Assembly: GCA_006386115.1 (NCBI GenBank)
Contig: VFIW01000039.1
Coordinates: forward strand, 310,001-374,000
From: Globisporangium splendens
Lineage: Eukaryota; Oomycota; Peronosporomycetes; Pythiales; Pythiaceae
Reading direction: 5' to 3'
DNA length: 64,000 bases
The translations under genes were made by a program, and so were the position numbers. A model generated the notes under the pieces. It made no database searches and was not told where the DNA came from. It was given only the letters and a program-made list of their open reading frames with translations. Positions 10,869 to 21,275 of this stretch are shown here, piece after piece (within the stretch, counting starts at the first letter, position 1; every line of letters begins with the position of its first letter).

Positions 10869-12405
10869 TCAGAAGCGTGAACTCGACTCGATAAAAAAAA
10901 CGAGGCATGTCACATGTCGAGTCAAAGATACCACCGCATGCATTCAGCACTGCTTCATGCACGGCCACCCATTCGTGGAACGTCTGCGCCAATATGCATT
11001 TTTACAAAAGTTTCACTGGAATTGCGCAGTAGTGCATGAATACGACACTCGCGATGCGTGAGTTGTTCCACTGCCATGCATGCACACAAGAGCAATGCCA
11101 CAACGTTTGCATTGTGTTCACTTGGTCCAAATTGCTTCGGTCATTCTCGAAGTGGGGCGAAGCTGGTGTTCAACAGGATCGCTCACATAAATAGTGACGA
11201 GGAGAACGGTGACATCGCCAACTTCAATGATCACGCTTGACGCGAGCTCAGCAAAGTGTAAAAGCAGGAACACGAACGCGCCACTGGCTGCTGCAGTCGT
11301 TGAAGCGGATCACTCATTGCACCGCTGCAAAACGGTTGTCTGCTGGGACGGGCCATGCACGTCATTACAGCTGCCAGCTTGCCGCGTGTCTCGTATTTCG
11401 CTGTGCGTCGTCGCGTGTTTCCTTCGACAGTTCGATCATTCATCCGTTTGTGGAGTTCGTCGCGGCGTGTGTGTTCGATAAACCAGTGGCTGCGTCGTGT
11501 CGTGAGGGGCTTGACAGGAAACACGGTGAGTGCGCGCGTACTGCGCAAGAACACTGTAAGCGTGAAATCATTTCGATCACGTGAGCAGCGCACGCAAAAC
11601 AACTCGGGGCTATTCTCATGCACGAAAGTGTTTGCTCGCAGAACTTATATATGGATCCATGCAGACAAGCGTCGAGAGAACAGCCAATCTCGCTTTCGGT
11701 ACAAACGTTCAGCAGCAGATCAAAGGATGGCGCTTGGATCAGCGAGAGCACATGAGAGAACGTGTCTGTGCATGCGGGGTGGTTTTGGAAATGCGCGCTC
11801 GTTCGGGTCCAGCATTCCTGTTGGTCTCGATTCAAATGCATGAATCAACCAAGTCAGATCTCAGATATGATACAGAGTTCAAATCACTTTCTGACCATCA
11901 TTCTGAGCCAGCGTGTCAAGCCAATCAGACACGACGGTCACCAAGTGAGCCAAAGAGTGTTGCACACACGCCGAACCGCATATCAGCTGACTCACGCAAC
12001 CGACGCCACAGAAAAATGTGTGGTCGTGAAGGACGCGAAAGTGCACGACGGACTCGCAGCAAAGCATTTTGCAGCCAAGTCTGTCTTCAACTGTGGCCGA
12101 AGAGCCACAAAAGAGCGTGATCGCGTGTGCGGGTCCCGCCAGCTGTCTCCGCGTTGCGTCAGCATGCCAATCCCTTGATTGATGTGCAAACTGCACGGAG
12201 AAGACCACAATTCGCGTGATGCGTGCCCTGAAATATGAGTTTTGGACGCATGTAGATGGGTACGATTGACCTTTTGGTTGATAGCATGACCACTCCGTGC
12301 ATCACCTGCTTCGTCTGTAGTCTGCCTGCAAGCTCAGTGCAGAATTTGCCAACTAGAACGAAGTGCTGCAATAAAGATACGAAGAACGAAGTCGATTTGT
12401 TCTCC

Positions 12406-13215
12406 ATGACTATCACATCGCGAGTGCAGCAACAGCTCTTTGAAACGACGCCTTCCACCAGTACGCGCATGATCCGCATCCCACAAACACGACCTGGAGC
12501 AGAAGACGAGAGCGCATCTGTGCAAGGAAACGGGCTCAGCCGATCCCCTGTTGGGGCTCCGTGGACGCAATACGAGCATGAGCGCTTCTTAGAGGGACTA
12601 GAGTTGTTCCCGGCGGGTCCGTGGCGTCGTGTGGCTGAGTACATTGGCACGAAAAACGCCCGACAAGCAATGACGCATGCGCAGAAGTACCGCCAGAAAA
12701 TCGGACGCCATGCTCGAGGCTTGCAAACAAAAGTACGCGACGTCACTCAGTCAAGTCCAATGGTCAGCATCAACGAGGGACCTGACTGCGCGGATGACGT
12801 CTTGACAGCCACGCTCCAGTCATCTGCGTCCGAGTCGCTGTCTGATGTCGAGTCTGCGACTTGTGTCTCGGAGTTGACTCTCGCAACGTCGGGGGTGGAT
12901 GATGAACGGATGGATTGGAGGAGTTCTGCGATGAGCATTCGCGCTATTAGTGGCGACGATGACACCAGCGCTCTGTTCGAAGAGCTCATGAGTGACGTGA
13001 ACAACCTGGCGGATCAACAGTTGCTTCGAGACTCTGCTGCATTACTTCGTGGTGCTATGCTAAATTCTTTCTCAACCGTTCCGGAATTTGGTTGGGAGCC
13101 CACGTTGGTCCCGTCATCGCTACCGGTTGAGTTTGTGAATCCGTCGTACGAGTTGCCTCCATTTGAGTGCTTGAGTCCCATGTGGGCAACGACGAACCAG
13201 CCAAGCGATCTTTAA
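12406..13215 (+). CDS. SHAQKY-class one-repeat MYB transcription factor (MYB copy 3)
   Basis: A 269-residue protein if translation starts at MTITSRVQQQ; the frame is open 50 codons further up, but that part looks non-coding and the MTI[TS] start is shared with copies 1 and 7. The MYB repeat lies at about residues 52-98 (PWTQYEHERFLEGLELF, PAGPWRRVAEYIGTKNARQ, THAQKYRQK), followed by a basic segment (GRHARGLQTK). The rest is acidic and Ser/Thr-rich with several short hydrophobic clusters. It converges with the HGSNAT-like gene; their stop codons are about 200 nt apart. Confidence 0.87.
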   Translation: MTITSRVQQQLFETTPSTSTRMIRIPQTRPGAEDESASVQGNGLSRSPVGAPWTQYEHERFLEGLELFPAGPWRRVAEYIGTKNARQAMTHAQKYRQKIGRHARGLQTKVRDVTQSSPMVSINEGPDCADDVLTATLQSSASESLSDVESATCVSELTLATSGVDDERMDWRSSAMSIRAISGDDDTSALFEELMSDVNNLADQQLLRDSAALLRGAMLNSFSTVPEFGWEPTLVPSSLPVEFVNPSYELPPFECLSPMWATTNQPSDL

Positions 13216-13411
13216 TATCTGGTCATGCGAAAGGAGCTCATCCTTGAGTGGAATCATGCTCTTCAGACCAAACCGAGAGAAAAAAGAGAGATTTAGCTGC
13301 ACCTTCGAGTCCAACCAGAACGTCAGTTTAAAAGCAGCTACCTCAGTGCTTTCAGTGTGAACGTCCAGTAAACAAATATCACTTCCCGTCTCACTTCGTA
13401 GCAGCCCACCG

Positions 13412-15370
13412 TCACACTTTGATGAAAACGTTCCGGCGATGCAGATAAACAGCTACGACAATCCAGCTGCCACACCATCCGAGAGAAAATGCAAAGAAAA
13501 CAAAAAAGACATGCAGAGAGGTCGTCAGTCGCTTTAATTTTCACACCAGTAGTTTGCATTTGGCGATGGAGGAATTGAATCAAGCACTATACGATAAATA
13601 AGTACATTTGCATACCTTAGGACGCCGATAACATTAAACAACAGAAGAACAAAGTTGCTCACTGAGTCACCAGAACTGATGGGTTTTGCTGCAAATGGAG
13701 CAAAACTCTGGCAGATTTCGTGCTACAGGCGCAAAACAACAACATTCAGTCGGTCAATTCCCACAAGACAACTCAAGCGCAGGATTTCCTCGGCTATCGG
13801 GGCTTACCATCGCGTAAATGAAGACAGAGTTCTTGCCAACAGAAACGAATGGCCATCCGTCCCACTGAGCGCGTTTCTCCGAGGAATCCAACAACGCAAA
13901 CAGCATTGCAAAAGTTACGCACGCGACTCCAGAGCTCAAGAAGACGTACGAGATCGACCACATGTTCTTGTTGAACGGGATCCACGGCGTAGTTGAGACG
14001 AAGACGCCACCAGACAGCACACTCAAGACTAGCAGCACCGATCCGCTGACCAGACACGCCTGTAGCTTTCGCTTATCTGTCGCCATGCAACACATTGCTG
14101 CAGCTACCACGTACCCGAGATACGTCGTCGTGGCGACCATGAGCCAATTCAAAGCGCCTTCGGGGTCATAAGGACCCGTGCGATACCGTTTCTGACAAGT
14201 TGGTGTCTGGAAAAGATGATCTCGACCAAATATCAGCGTATCAACGTACAAGTGCGCACCGCCTGTGCAATTGCAGTGCTTTCCACCATCCGCAGTGCCA
14301 CCTGGACCCAGGTACCCAACAGGACAGCCAGGAACGTGTAGCAGGAACGTCGCGGAGAGGCTAATGACAACGAGCGGAAGAATCCCCAGAAGCGCGTGTG
14401 ATGCGAAGAATTTGGTTCTGCTTCGGCAATTGTACGCGTTTTCAAGAAGAAGAGAAGGAGAGAAGCAAGAGCTCAGGAGAGCTACGACAGCGTAGGCCAC
14501 TGCAAGCGCCTGGAGAACTCCTAAAGGAGGTAAACGCGGTTGGGACAGTTAGCACCAGACCAAGAGATAGCACGCATAAAACAACGTTACCTGGAATTCG
14601 CCAGTGGCTCCAGTCGGCTCCGTTGTTGATAAACAAGCCCAGCGCAAAAAGCTTTGTCGACCGAAGCATGATGCTACGGTGAGTGGGAGTGAGATGCTGG
14701 TGAGCGAGGCTATGGGACGACAGGAAGATGCCAAACCCCATGATCCACGCAAACCTTGGTACAGTGGCGACAACCAACACCACAAAGCATTACAATGGGA
14801 TGCTAATATGCGCACTGTCACCATAATTTCAAAGCATACAGTGCATCTACTAGCACTTACCATGGAAACACCAGGTCAGCGACAGTCGCACCATCCCACA
14901 CACTGTGGTTGAAAAGCTGGAATCCACCACCTGCGCACATTCGCGATCAGCCCAACGTTGGTGATAAAATGCACACGAAAAGCTCTAGCACCTCCGTAGT
15001 TGACAAAGATCATCAGGCAGATCGTGAGGCCGCGAAACACGTCGAGGCTGGTGAACCGCGCAGCTCGTTGTTTCATTGCGCTTGGTATCGATGCACGTGG
15101 TAATAAAGGCTCGGTGTGCTCGCATCCGGTGGCGTCGACAGAAGTATTCGTGGTTGATCCGCTCTGCTTCTTCACTCGAAAGAGAATGAAAACGAGCCCC
15201 AGCACAGCCACTATGAGTGGGAGAATCAGCCGCGGATCCAGCGCCGTCGACTGCTGGTGCACAGCAGCTGGCTCCGTTGGCAGTAGCAGCGTCACGTGGA
15301 CGCCATCTGCGCCAGACGAGGTCATTTGAAGCATTGCAATGTCGCCTTTGTCTTGACGAGCTTCCTTCAA
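13412..15370 (-). CDS. HGSNAT-like membrane acetyltransferase (heparan-alpha-glucosaminide N-acetyltransferase family)
   Basis: Reconstructed as six exons on the minus strand: 15370-14992, 14930-14861, 14754-14591, 14520-13808, 13722-13616 and 13466-13412. The introns are 61, 106, 70, 85 and 149 nt, all GT..AG, and every junction keeps frame, giving 495 residues. After an N-terminal membrane segment (about residues 47-64) comes the family signature RFTSLDVFRGLTICLMIFVN. Exon 2 adds FNHSVWDGATVADLVFPW, whose His matches the catalytic, acetyl-carrying His described for human HGSNAT. Later segments RIPGVLQALAV and, across the last junction, WIVVAVYLHRRNVFIKV match the family's conserved middle and C-terminal end. 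The human enzyme moves acetyl from cytosolic acetyl-CoA across the lysosomal membrane to glucosamine. Oomycetes are not known for heparan sulfate, so the acceptor here is unknown. The exact start could be a downstream Met. Confidence 0.85.
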
Positions 15371-15699
15371 TTTTCAACTCAGATTCGTTGTATTTTAGCC
15401 AATCGTACATTAGATTTACATTTTCAGCCAATCACCAATGTATAGGCAATGCAGGTCGATTTTACTTGATTGAATATGTTTGAGGAGCCGTTTCTGCTGT
15501 GGTGGGGAGCAAATCTGAGTGCTGATTGTGAAGACCTTTTCTGATTAATTTAGTGCACGACGACGACGGAAAAACAAAGAGAAAGAGAGCTGCCTAACTA
15601 ACTAATTGGTTGGTGACTGCCTGCTGGGGCTGTTTGTCCTCGCTTGGAGGGTGCGGAGGCTCGGACGAGAGACCGATTTTTGACTTGCTGCCTGGGTTT
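15371..15699. other. Spacer between HGSNAT-like and MYB copy 4
   Basis: Forms the promoter of the HGSNAT-like gene and the 3' flank of MYB copy 4. Two CCAAT-box pentamers (GCCAATC) occur at about 15399 and 15426. Confidence 0.4.
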
Positions 15700-16701
15700 T
15701 CAATAATCCCACAACACGTCGGCGAGGTCGTCGACCATAGCCTGCGGGAGTACGTAGTGGACGTCGTCGGTGAACAACGTGGATGCAGCAGCCGTAGGCG
15801 TCGCTCTTGGCGCCGTTCGGCGACTTGCTTGAGTATGCGCGGCGTGACGAGGCTGCTGCTGAAGGTGGTGGGTACCTGAGAGTCTTTCCGATGAGACAAA
15901 GGAAGCTGGGACTGTAGGTGTTGGCGTCGTGGACGCCATCGTGTTGACCGTGCGGCTGAAACCGGATGAGCTCATGCTGATTGAGGACATGGTTGGCTGC
16001 GCGCTGCTGGTGAATGTGGTGGTCCCGCTGGAGGCAAATGGGAGCGACGCCATGAAAAACTCGGTGTAGTCTGCGTCGACTTGAGAGAGCACGTTGGTTG
16101 GCAGCGACGATCCAGCGGACGTCATCATCGCGCTGTAGTTGAAGCTCGGGTTGCTTGCGCGCGAAGAAGTCTTGACTGGCGAGAGGACTGCAACGTCGTC
16201 CACCTGGACGCCTTGATTTGAGAACGAGCTTGGCGTTGTTGCACCAGAAGCAGCTGCAGTCATCAGCGTTGGCATGGCCATCGACCACGCCATGGCCATC
16301 GACGTCTCCACCGGGGACGCGTTCTGCATCATCGCTGGTGGCATCACACTCGACGTCATCATGACCGACGTCAGCGCCAAGGTGGCTGCAAAGTCGCGTT
16401 CTGCATCTCCATCTGCGTCACTGAGTACAAGCGCTGCCGCTGGGGTTCGACGCAATCGTTTGCGCCAGCGGTTGAGTTTTTGTCGCAGCTTCTGGCCGTG
16501 CGTCATCGCCTGCCGAGTGGACTTGGTGCCGATGAACTCGGCGATCGTAGTCCAAGGTCCCTGCGGGAACTTGGAGAGCGCGTCCCAGAAGAGCTGCTGC
16601 TCGTGCGCCGTCCAGCCTTTCTCCGTCTTGGGGGAGGCTGGCAGGTAGTGCAGCACCTGGCGCACCGTGAGGAGCTCTTGGATCACCTGCGGTGAGATCA
16701 T
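15700..16701 (-). CDS. SHAQKY-class one-repeat MYB transcription factor (MYB copy 4)
   Basis: A 333-residue protein starting MISPQVIQEL, the largest MYB copy here. The frame is open 105 codons further upstream, but the start is set by the MISP[KQ]V start shared with copy 2 and by the core promoter at 16727-16743. The MYB repeat lies at about residues 29-78 (GWTAHEQQLFWDALSKF, PQGPWTTIAEFIGTKSTRQ, THGQKLRQK). The signature has Gly in place of the usual Ala (THGQK), which changes the recognition helix. The remainder is Ser/Thr/Met/Ala-rich and little charged, unlike the acidic tails of the other copies, with ADYTEFFMASLPF and a terminal LPQAMVDDLADVLWDY. Confidence 0.86.
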   Translation of the reverse strand: MISPQVIQELLTVRQVLHYLPASPKTEKGWTAHEQQLFWDALSKFPQGPWTTIAEFIGTKSTRQAMTHGQKLRQKLNRWRKRLRRTPAAALVLSDADGDAERDFAATLALTSVMMTSSVMPPAMMQNASPVETSMAMAWSMAMPTLMTAAASGATTPSSFSNQGVQVDDVAVLSPVKTSSRASNPSFNYSAMMTSAGSSLPTNVLSQVDADYTEFFMASLPFASSGTTTFTSSAQPTMSSISMSSSGFSRTVNTMASTTPTPTVPASFVSSERLSGTHHLQQQPRHAAHTQASRRTAPRATPTAAASTLFTDDVHYVLPQAMVDDLADVLWDY

Positions 16702-16726
16702 GGTAAGGGTAGTGCCTGGTGTCCGT

Positions 16727-16743
16727 GCAATTGTCAAGTGAGG
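16727..16743 (-). promoter_or_regulatory. Oomycete core promoter of MYB copy 4
   Basis: On the minus strand this reads CCTCACTTGACAATTGC. It is about 25 nt upstream of the ATG at 16701 and almost the same as the core before MYB copy 2. Confidence 0.6.
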
Positions 16744-18255
16744 TGCGAGACGTTGCGCTTTTGGATCCATCTGAGCTGCTGGCGATCTTTTGCCAATGGC
16801 GAAACTGAACTCGTTGCGAGAGATCGGAACCAGATGACGGACACTCACGATGTCTCCATTTGTCAGCGGCGTGAGGGCCACAAAGTCCAATTTTTCACGC
16901 CAAATTGGATATTGAAACCCCGCTTTGGACATATCGAATAGAAGTTTTCCCAGTCGAAACAAATGACTGAGAAAATAGAAAAAATCCACAGGAGCTGATC
17001 CCATGAATGCAAACAAGTTATGTGGAAGTTTGTATGTAGAACTCAGAACTGAGAATTGCAGACTCAGAAATTCCAGTCACAGCGAAATTTCGCCGACGAT
17101 TGTGGAGACTCGCTTAAGTATTCGATTGCGAAGACGTGCATGGAGGTTGTATGGGGACGTAGGGAGCCATCTGAACTTGAGCGAATGGCAACGATGCGCT
17201 TGCGTTATGTCAGAAACTGACCACATCGGCCAACTGTTGATCAGTGTCGCATCCTCCTGATTCGTTGCGGAAACAGCACACGACGCGCGACAGGATGCGA
17301 CTTTTGTCCGGAATATTATATTTCACCGTGAATCAGATTATAGTAACGTGTATCCTTCGACATATTTTACAGGATATGTATCGTTGATGCATTCATGTAT
17401 GAAGGCATGGTGAAGAGGGGATACCTGCATCGTCTGCAAGGTGGTTACAGGAACCAGTCGAGTCACTGCTGCCACTCAAAGCTTGGGACGAATGAAGGTC
17501 TCGTGCTTGCTGCGAGCGCATAGACTGGCAGCTCAAACTGCAAGCACATGGAAGAACCTTTTCGAAGGATGCATGCTGCTTCAGATTTGTGTGTGTGTGT
17601 GTGTTTGCTGGTCAGGTGCAGGCATCTAGAGATGCGGCTGCAGTTGTCCATAGCGCAATCGCCATCATGGCGAGTGCTTGGAGGTGATGGATGGTGGCGC
17701 AAGGTCTTTGTCACGTTCAGAAACGAAAGAAACGCAAGGCCATTGATGGGTCCACGAACGCGTTGCACGGGACCACACACCTCATCAAAGTCGCGCGATC
17801 CACCTCTTCATTTGCATTTTTTCACCAAAAACAGAAGGAAACGAAAAAATGTAGCCTCGTTTTTCCGCACGACGGTATGATACGCTTTCGAGTGTTCGCG
17901 TGCACTTGCAAAAAGAGTGGAGCAAACAACAAAGCTGCAAAAGAAAACAAGAGACAAGGCTGCAGCTACGGTTCAAATTTTGGGCACTATCCTCACTTTA
18001 GAGTGCGATCGTGTTCTTTTGTGTGAGTTTCGTCACGTTGGACCTGTAGCTCCTCTCGCTGTGATAACGGATACTGTACTTCAGGATCTTGATGCAGCGA
18101 GTCAGACGGAATGTGTGGCTCTGGAGCGCCCGACTGTCTACGGACACACCAATGAGTACTGTAACGGCTACGAACGAATATCAAGTGAATGAACCTCCTT
18201 GATGGGATCGCTGATAGCATCTTAACACCGATGAGTCAGTCCCTCGAGGCTCTTC
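16744..18255. other. Intergenic, no supported gene
   Basis: Contains a (GT)8 tract at 17589-17604 and AT-rich stretches near 17310-17400. Frames at 17463-18026 lack domains. No gene recognised. Confidence 0.45.
17589..17604. repeat. (GT)8 microsatellite
   Basis: An uninterrupted GT dinucleotide run between MYB copy 4 and the PNGase A gene. Confidence 0.8.
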
Positions 18256-20037
18256 CTACGGGTGGATGGTGCGCAGTGAGCGCCGACAGGTCGTGGAGCT
18301 GACGTCCGAGGTCAGGACTCCAGCCGAGGCTGCCACGTCCCGAAAAAAGCAGCCTGTCGTCGGCGACTTGGAACTGTACGACGCCGTAGTCGTGCCGTTC
18401 CCGCCCACGAGCGAGTCGATGTTCGCTGAGCCGTTAAGTGAGATGACGACGTCCTTGGTCTCGTAGCCGTACTGGAAGCTCGGTAGCAGCAGGTCCAGTG
18501 GCGACGCCTTGACAGTCATCGACCGCGAGAACGTGTTCGCCAAGTCCGCGTCGAGAATGTACGAGCCGTCGTCGCGGACCTTGTAGTACGAGCGCCCGTA
18601 GATCGGGTAGTCCTCAACGTGGGTGATCGTGCTCTCGACGAGACCAAACAGCGCGCTCACGGTCTGCGTGGTCGTGACCTTGGTGTGACCTTCAAAGATG
18701 CCCACGTCGCCGTTCTCCAAGTACTCTTGACGGTTCGAGTACTCCAGTTGCTGCGAGATCGTGTAGATCTTCGTGCCTTTCGAGGTCGTGACACTCGATC
18801 TCACGTAAAAGTCGCGCGATGCGTGGAGCGTGAAGTTGGCATTCGAGCCATCGATCAGGCTCGTCTCGGTTGGTGCCACATGGCTGTCGATGCGCTTCTC
18901 CAGGACCTTGGCCATTGTGGCGCTGCCGTACTTGTCCGTGTACGCGAGCAGGTTGCCGTCAATGGGCCAGAAATCAATGCCGTAGTCCACAAAGAATGTG
19001 ACATTGTGCTGCTGGTTGTCCAGAAAGTGCTCGAGGAACGGCGTCAGGTTGAGCACGTACGTTGGCGCGTTGAAGGCGCCAATGGCGACAATTGGACGCC
19101 ACAGGTACGGGTTGAGACCGCCGGTGAACAGCAGTGGGAACGGCCACACGACACCGACGAGCTCGCCGTCAATAAGCACTTGCACTTCGCGGAAGGGGCC
19201 ACCACCACACCAACCGAGCGGCTTGGCGTACGAGTCCGGAGGGTTCGTGTAGTAGAACTCGTCGCACTGGTGGTGCGAGAGGAAAAGCTCGAGGTAGAGT
19301 TCCTCGGTGTTGCGCGGCAGCGTCACGAGCTTGTAGTTGGTGCCGACGCTGTTGGGTTCGACCGTGAACCAGCCGTAGGACGTGCTGCTCTTGGAGATGG
19401 GCACCACGGCGTCGGGCTTCTTCTTGAGCGTGCTGCTCGTCCCGAGGCTGAGTAGAGTCTTGGGTTTGTAGAACTCGGCCGAGAGCGTGATCGTGAAGCT
19501 GCTGTTGTAGCGGCCATCAATCACATTGTCGAGCGACACGACGACGTCGCCACCACGCTTGACCACATCGTAGTACGGTGTCACGTCCTTGATGACTTCC
19601 CAGGACACTCCAGACTTGCGGTCGGGCTCCTCCGTCGACGTGCGCAGCAGCTCGACGCCGTTGATCCAGACGGCGGCGATGCGGTCGAACTGGATGCCCA
19701 GTTGGCACGTGGCCTCCCACTTGAGGTACAGCACCGAGTACTCGCTCGAGCACGCCGGCGCCGTGAAATTCGTGGTCCATGGCGTACCGTAGGAGAACCC
19801 GAACTCGTGGGATCCGAATGGCACGATGCACGGGTCACCCTGCACGTTCTGGTACGGCGGCGGCCCAACTTCGAGCGTCGGCTTGTAGGTCTCGGTCGCG
19901 AGTTGCACCGACTCGGTGTTGAGCAGCGGTGCGATGCCCGCGGCATTGGAGTCACCAGTGGGGTCGCGTAGCTGGCCCTGCGCCGCGAGAAGCGTCACAG
20001 CCGCCTTCCACGCCGAGCTCAAGTGCGCGGCCGCCAT
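18256..20037 (-). CDS. Peptide-N4-(N-acetyl-beta-glucosaminyl)asparagine amidase A (PNGase A-type)
   Basis: A 593-residue single-exon protein. The body matches the PNGase A family: VILKWEATC-type strand (YLKWEATCQLGIQFDR), AAVWINGVELLRTSTEEP at about residue 120, WEVIKDVTPY, and a downstream jelly-roll region with PNTEELYLELFLSHHQCDEF-like strands, WCGGGPFREVQVLIDG and VVWPFPLLFTGGLNPYLWRP. Enzymes of this family release N-glycans from glycoproteins or glycopeptides by cleaving the Asn-GlcNAc amide, usually in the secretory pathway or apoplast. The N-terminus (AWKAAVTLLAAQGQL) is only weakly hydrophobic, so secretion is uncertain. The start is supported by a core promoter about 35-50 nt upstream. 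Confidence 0.85.
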   Translation of the reverse strand: MAAAHLSSAWKAAVTLLAAQGQLRDPTGDSNAAGIAPLLNTESVQLATETYKPTLEVGPPPYQNVQGDPCIVPFGSHEFGFSYGTPWTTNFTAPACSSEYSVLYLKWEATCQLGIQFDRIAAVWINGVELLRTSTEEPDRKSGVSWEVIKDVTPYYDVVKRGGDVVVSLDNVIDGRYNSSFTITLSAEFYKPKTLLSLGTSSTLKKKPDAVVPISKSSTSYGWFTVEPNSVGTNYKLVTLPRNTEELYLELFLSHHQCDEFYYTNPPDSYAKPLGWCGGGPFREVQVLIDGELVGVVWPFPLLFTGGLNPYLWRPIVAIGAFNAPTYVLNLTPFLEHFLDNQQHNVTFFVDYGIDFWPIDGNLLAYTDKYGSATMAKVLEKRIDSHVAPTETSLIDGSNANFTLHASRDFYVRSSVTTSKGTKIYTISQQLEYSNRQEYLENGDVGIFEGHTKVTTTQTVSALFGLVESTITHVEDYPIYGRSYYKVRDDGSYILDADLANTFSRSMTVKASPLDLLLPSFQYGYETKDVVISLNGSANIDSLVGGNGTTTASYSSKSPTTGCFFRDVAASAGVLTSDVSSTTCRRSLRTIHP

Positions 20038-20069
20038 CGTGTGTTCTTCAGGATGCTGTGCAGGAAGAG

Positions 20070-20088
20070 GGCGATTGCGAGAATGGAA
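20070..20088 (-). promoter_or_regulatory. Oomycete core promoter of PNGase A gene
   Basis: On the minus strand this reads TTCCATTCTCGCAATCGCC, resembling the Inr consensus with one extra base, upstream of the ATG at 20037. Confidence 0.45.
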
Positions 20089-21275
20089 GGAGCAGTGGAG
20101 TCAGTCTGTGGCCTTGGACGAGAGGCTGCGATGGCGTTCTGTGGAACAGGAGGAGCAAAGGGAGGGACTGGAGGTCGCTTTGCGTCATGGCCTCGTTCGG
20201 TGGCGTCCGTCGTCCGAACGTCCATGAGGAGCAGCAACTTCCCTTTCATTTTGTTGAGCGACTTGCATGGTGCAATGGGAGAATCAGATTGTGAGAAGCG
20301 GTCCATCTCCAGTTCGCCTAGTTCTTGAAAATGACTTAACCCTCTTCAGTGTAGGCAATATCGTTTGATATCTGTTTGTGACGATTCTGTTGCTGTGAAA
20401 TATCCTGGTTTGGCACATGTTACCTATTTACGTATTATCAAGGGTAAGTCGCTGAGGTGCTGCTCTCGTGGAAACATCGTCGACGGTGTTGCATCAAGAG
20501 AAAGGAACGGGCTCAAGACTGTTCTCCATTTGCTGCTCTCCCTTCTGGGGTGCGCGATGGTTGCTCCATGGAGTTTGCTGAAAATGGTTTCTCCTCGACA
20601 AACGCAAGTTGCAACTTTTGACGCCGCTGTGTGTTTCAATCAATGGTGTGTTTATTATCATGCACCCGCCGTTAGCAACGCGTTCCCAGAGTTCGCGAAC
20701 TCGTGGATGGTGCACTGGAAAGCAAGTTTTCGCAGAAAAAAGACCTTTGCTGTGGTCCCAGTTCAGTTGAGAAAGTTGATGGAGACAGCCTCTTGGAGTT
20801 GCAGGGTCACGTAAAGCTTTTTATGGTGCAGCCTGTGCCCTTCTGCGATGCTCCTCTTGCCCAACTCGACATCAGCGATCAGTCGAGCAAGCGCTTATCA
20901 AGAATTGCGGAGATCAGGAATGGTCCAAGCTTGTTGAATCGAGAATCTGTGGACTGGGGAGATTGCATGGTCTTTTCTAGAAAATCTGACCTAAACGTGC
21001 TGCTGGACATAAAGCAAATTCATCCTGGCGCGCGAATATATAGCAGGCAGGCAGGCACAGTGGATCTGTAAACACACGCTGGTCATTAGCAGATTAGCAA
21101 AAACCACCCACACTCAAAAAGTCAAAGCCCATATTCATCTACATCACGGTTGCTTTCTGTCTTTACCACATATGTGTGTGTGCGCCACTGCCATATCTTT
21201 GATGGCACACACAAAACCTAGAGCCACATCACATTATCAGAGCAAAATAGAGATAGAGGACGCGCAGTACGCACT
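20089..21275. other. Intergenic, no supported gene
   Basis: Lies upstream of the PNGase A gene and downstream of the first PDZ scaffold. Frames of up to 149 codons (20365-20814, plus) have no domain or promoter. Confidence 0.4.

Larger units (their letters stand above)
9127..12405. other. Long intergenic region between divergent MYB copies 2 and 3
   Basis: About 3.3 kb with no confident gene. A 125-codon minus-strand frame at 10491-10868 is the only one with some coding-like character and is listed separately. The hexamer TGCATG and near variants are frequent, for example at 9659, 9826, 10938, 11075, 11773 and 11836, and a (GT)8 tract lies at 10221-10236. The region may carry regulatory sequence for the MYB genes at its two ends. 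Confidence 0.45.

Noticed and set aside
20019..20306. Hydrophobic stretch (SILAIALFLHSIL) in another frame just upstream of the PNGase A gene, as a possible signal peptide
   Set aside because: It is out of frame with no splice pair that joins it, and it overlaps the likely core promoter.
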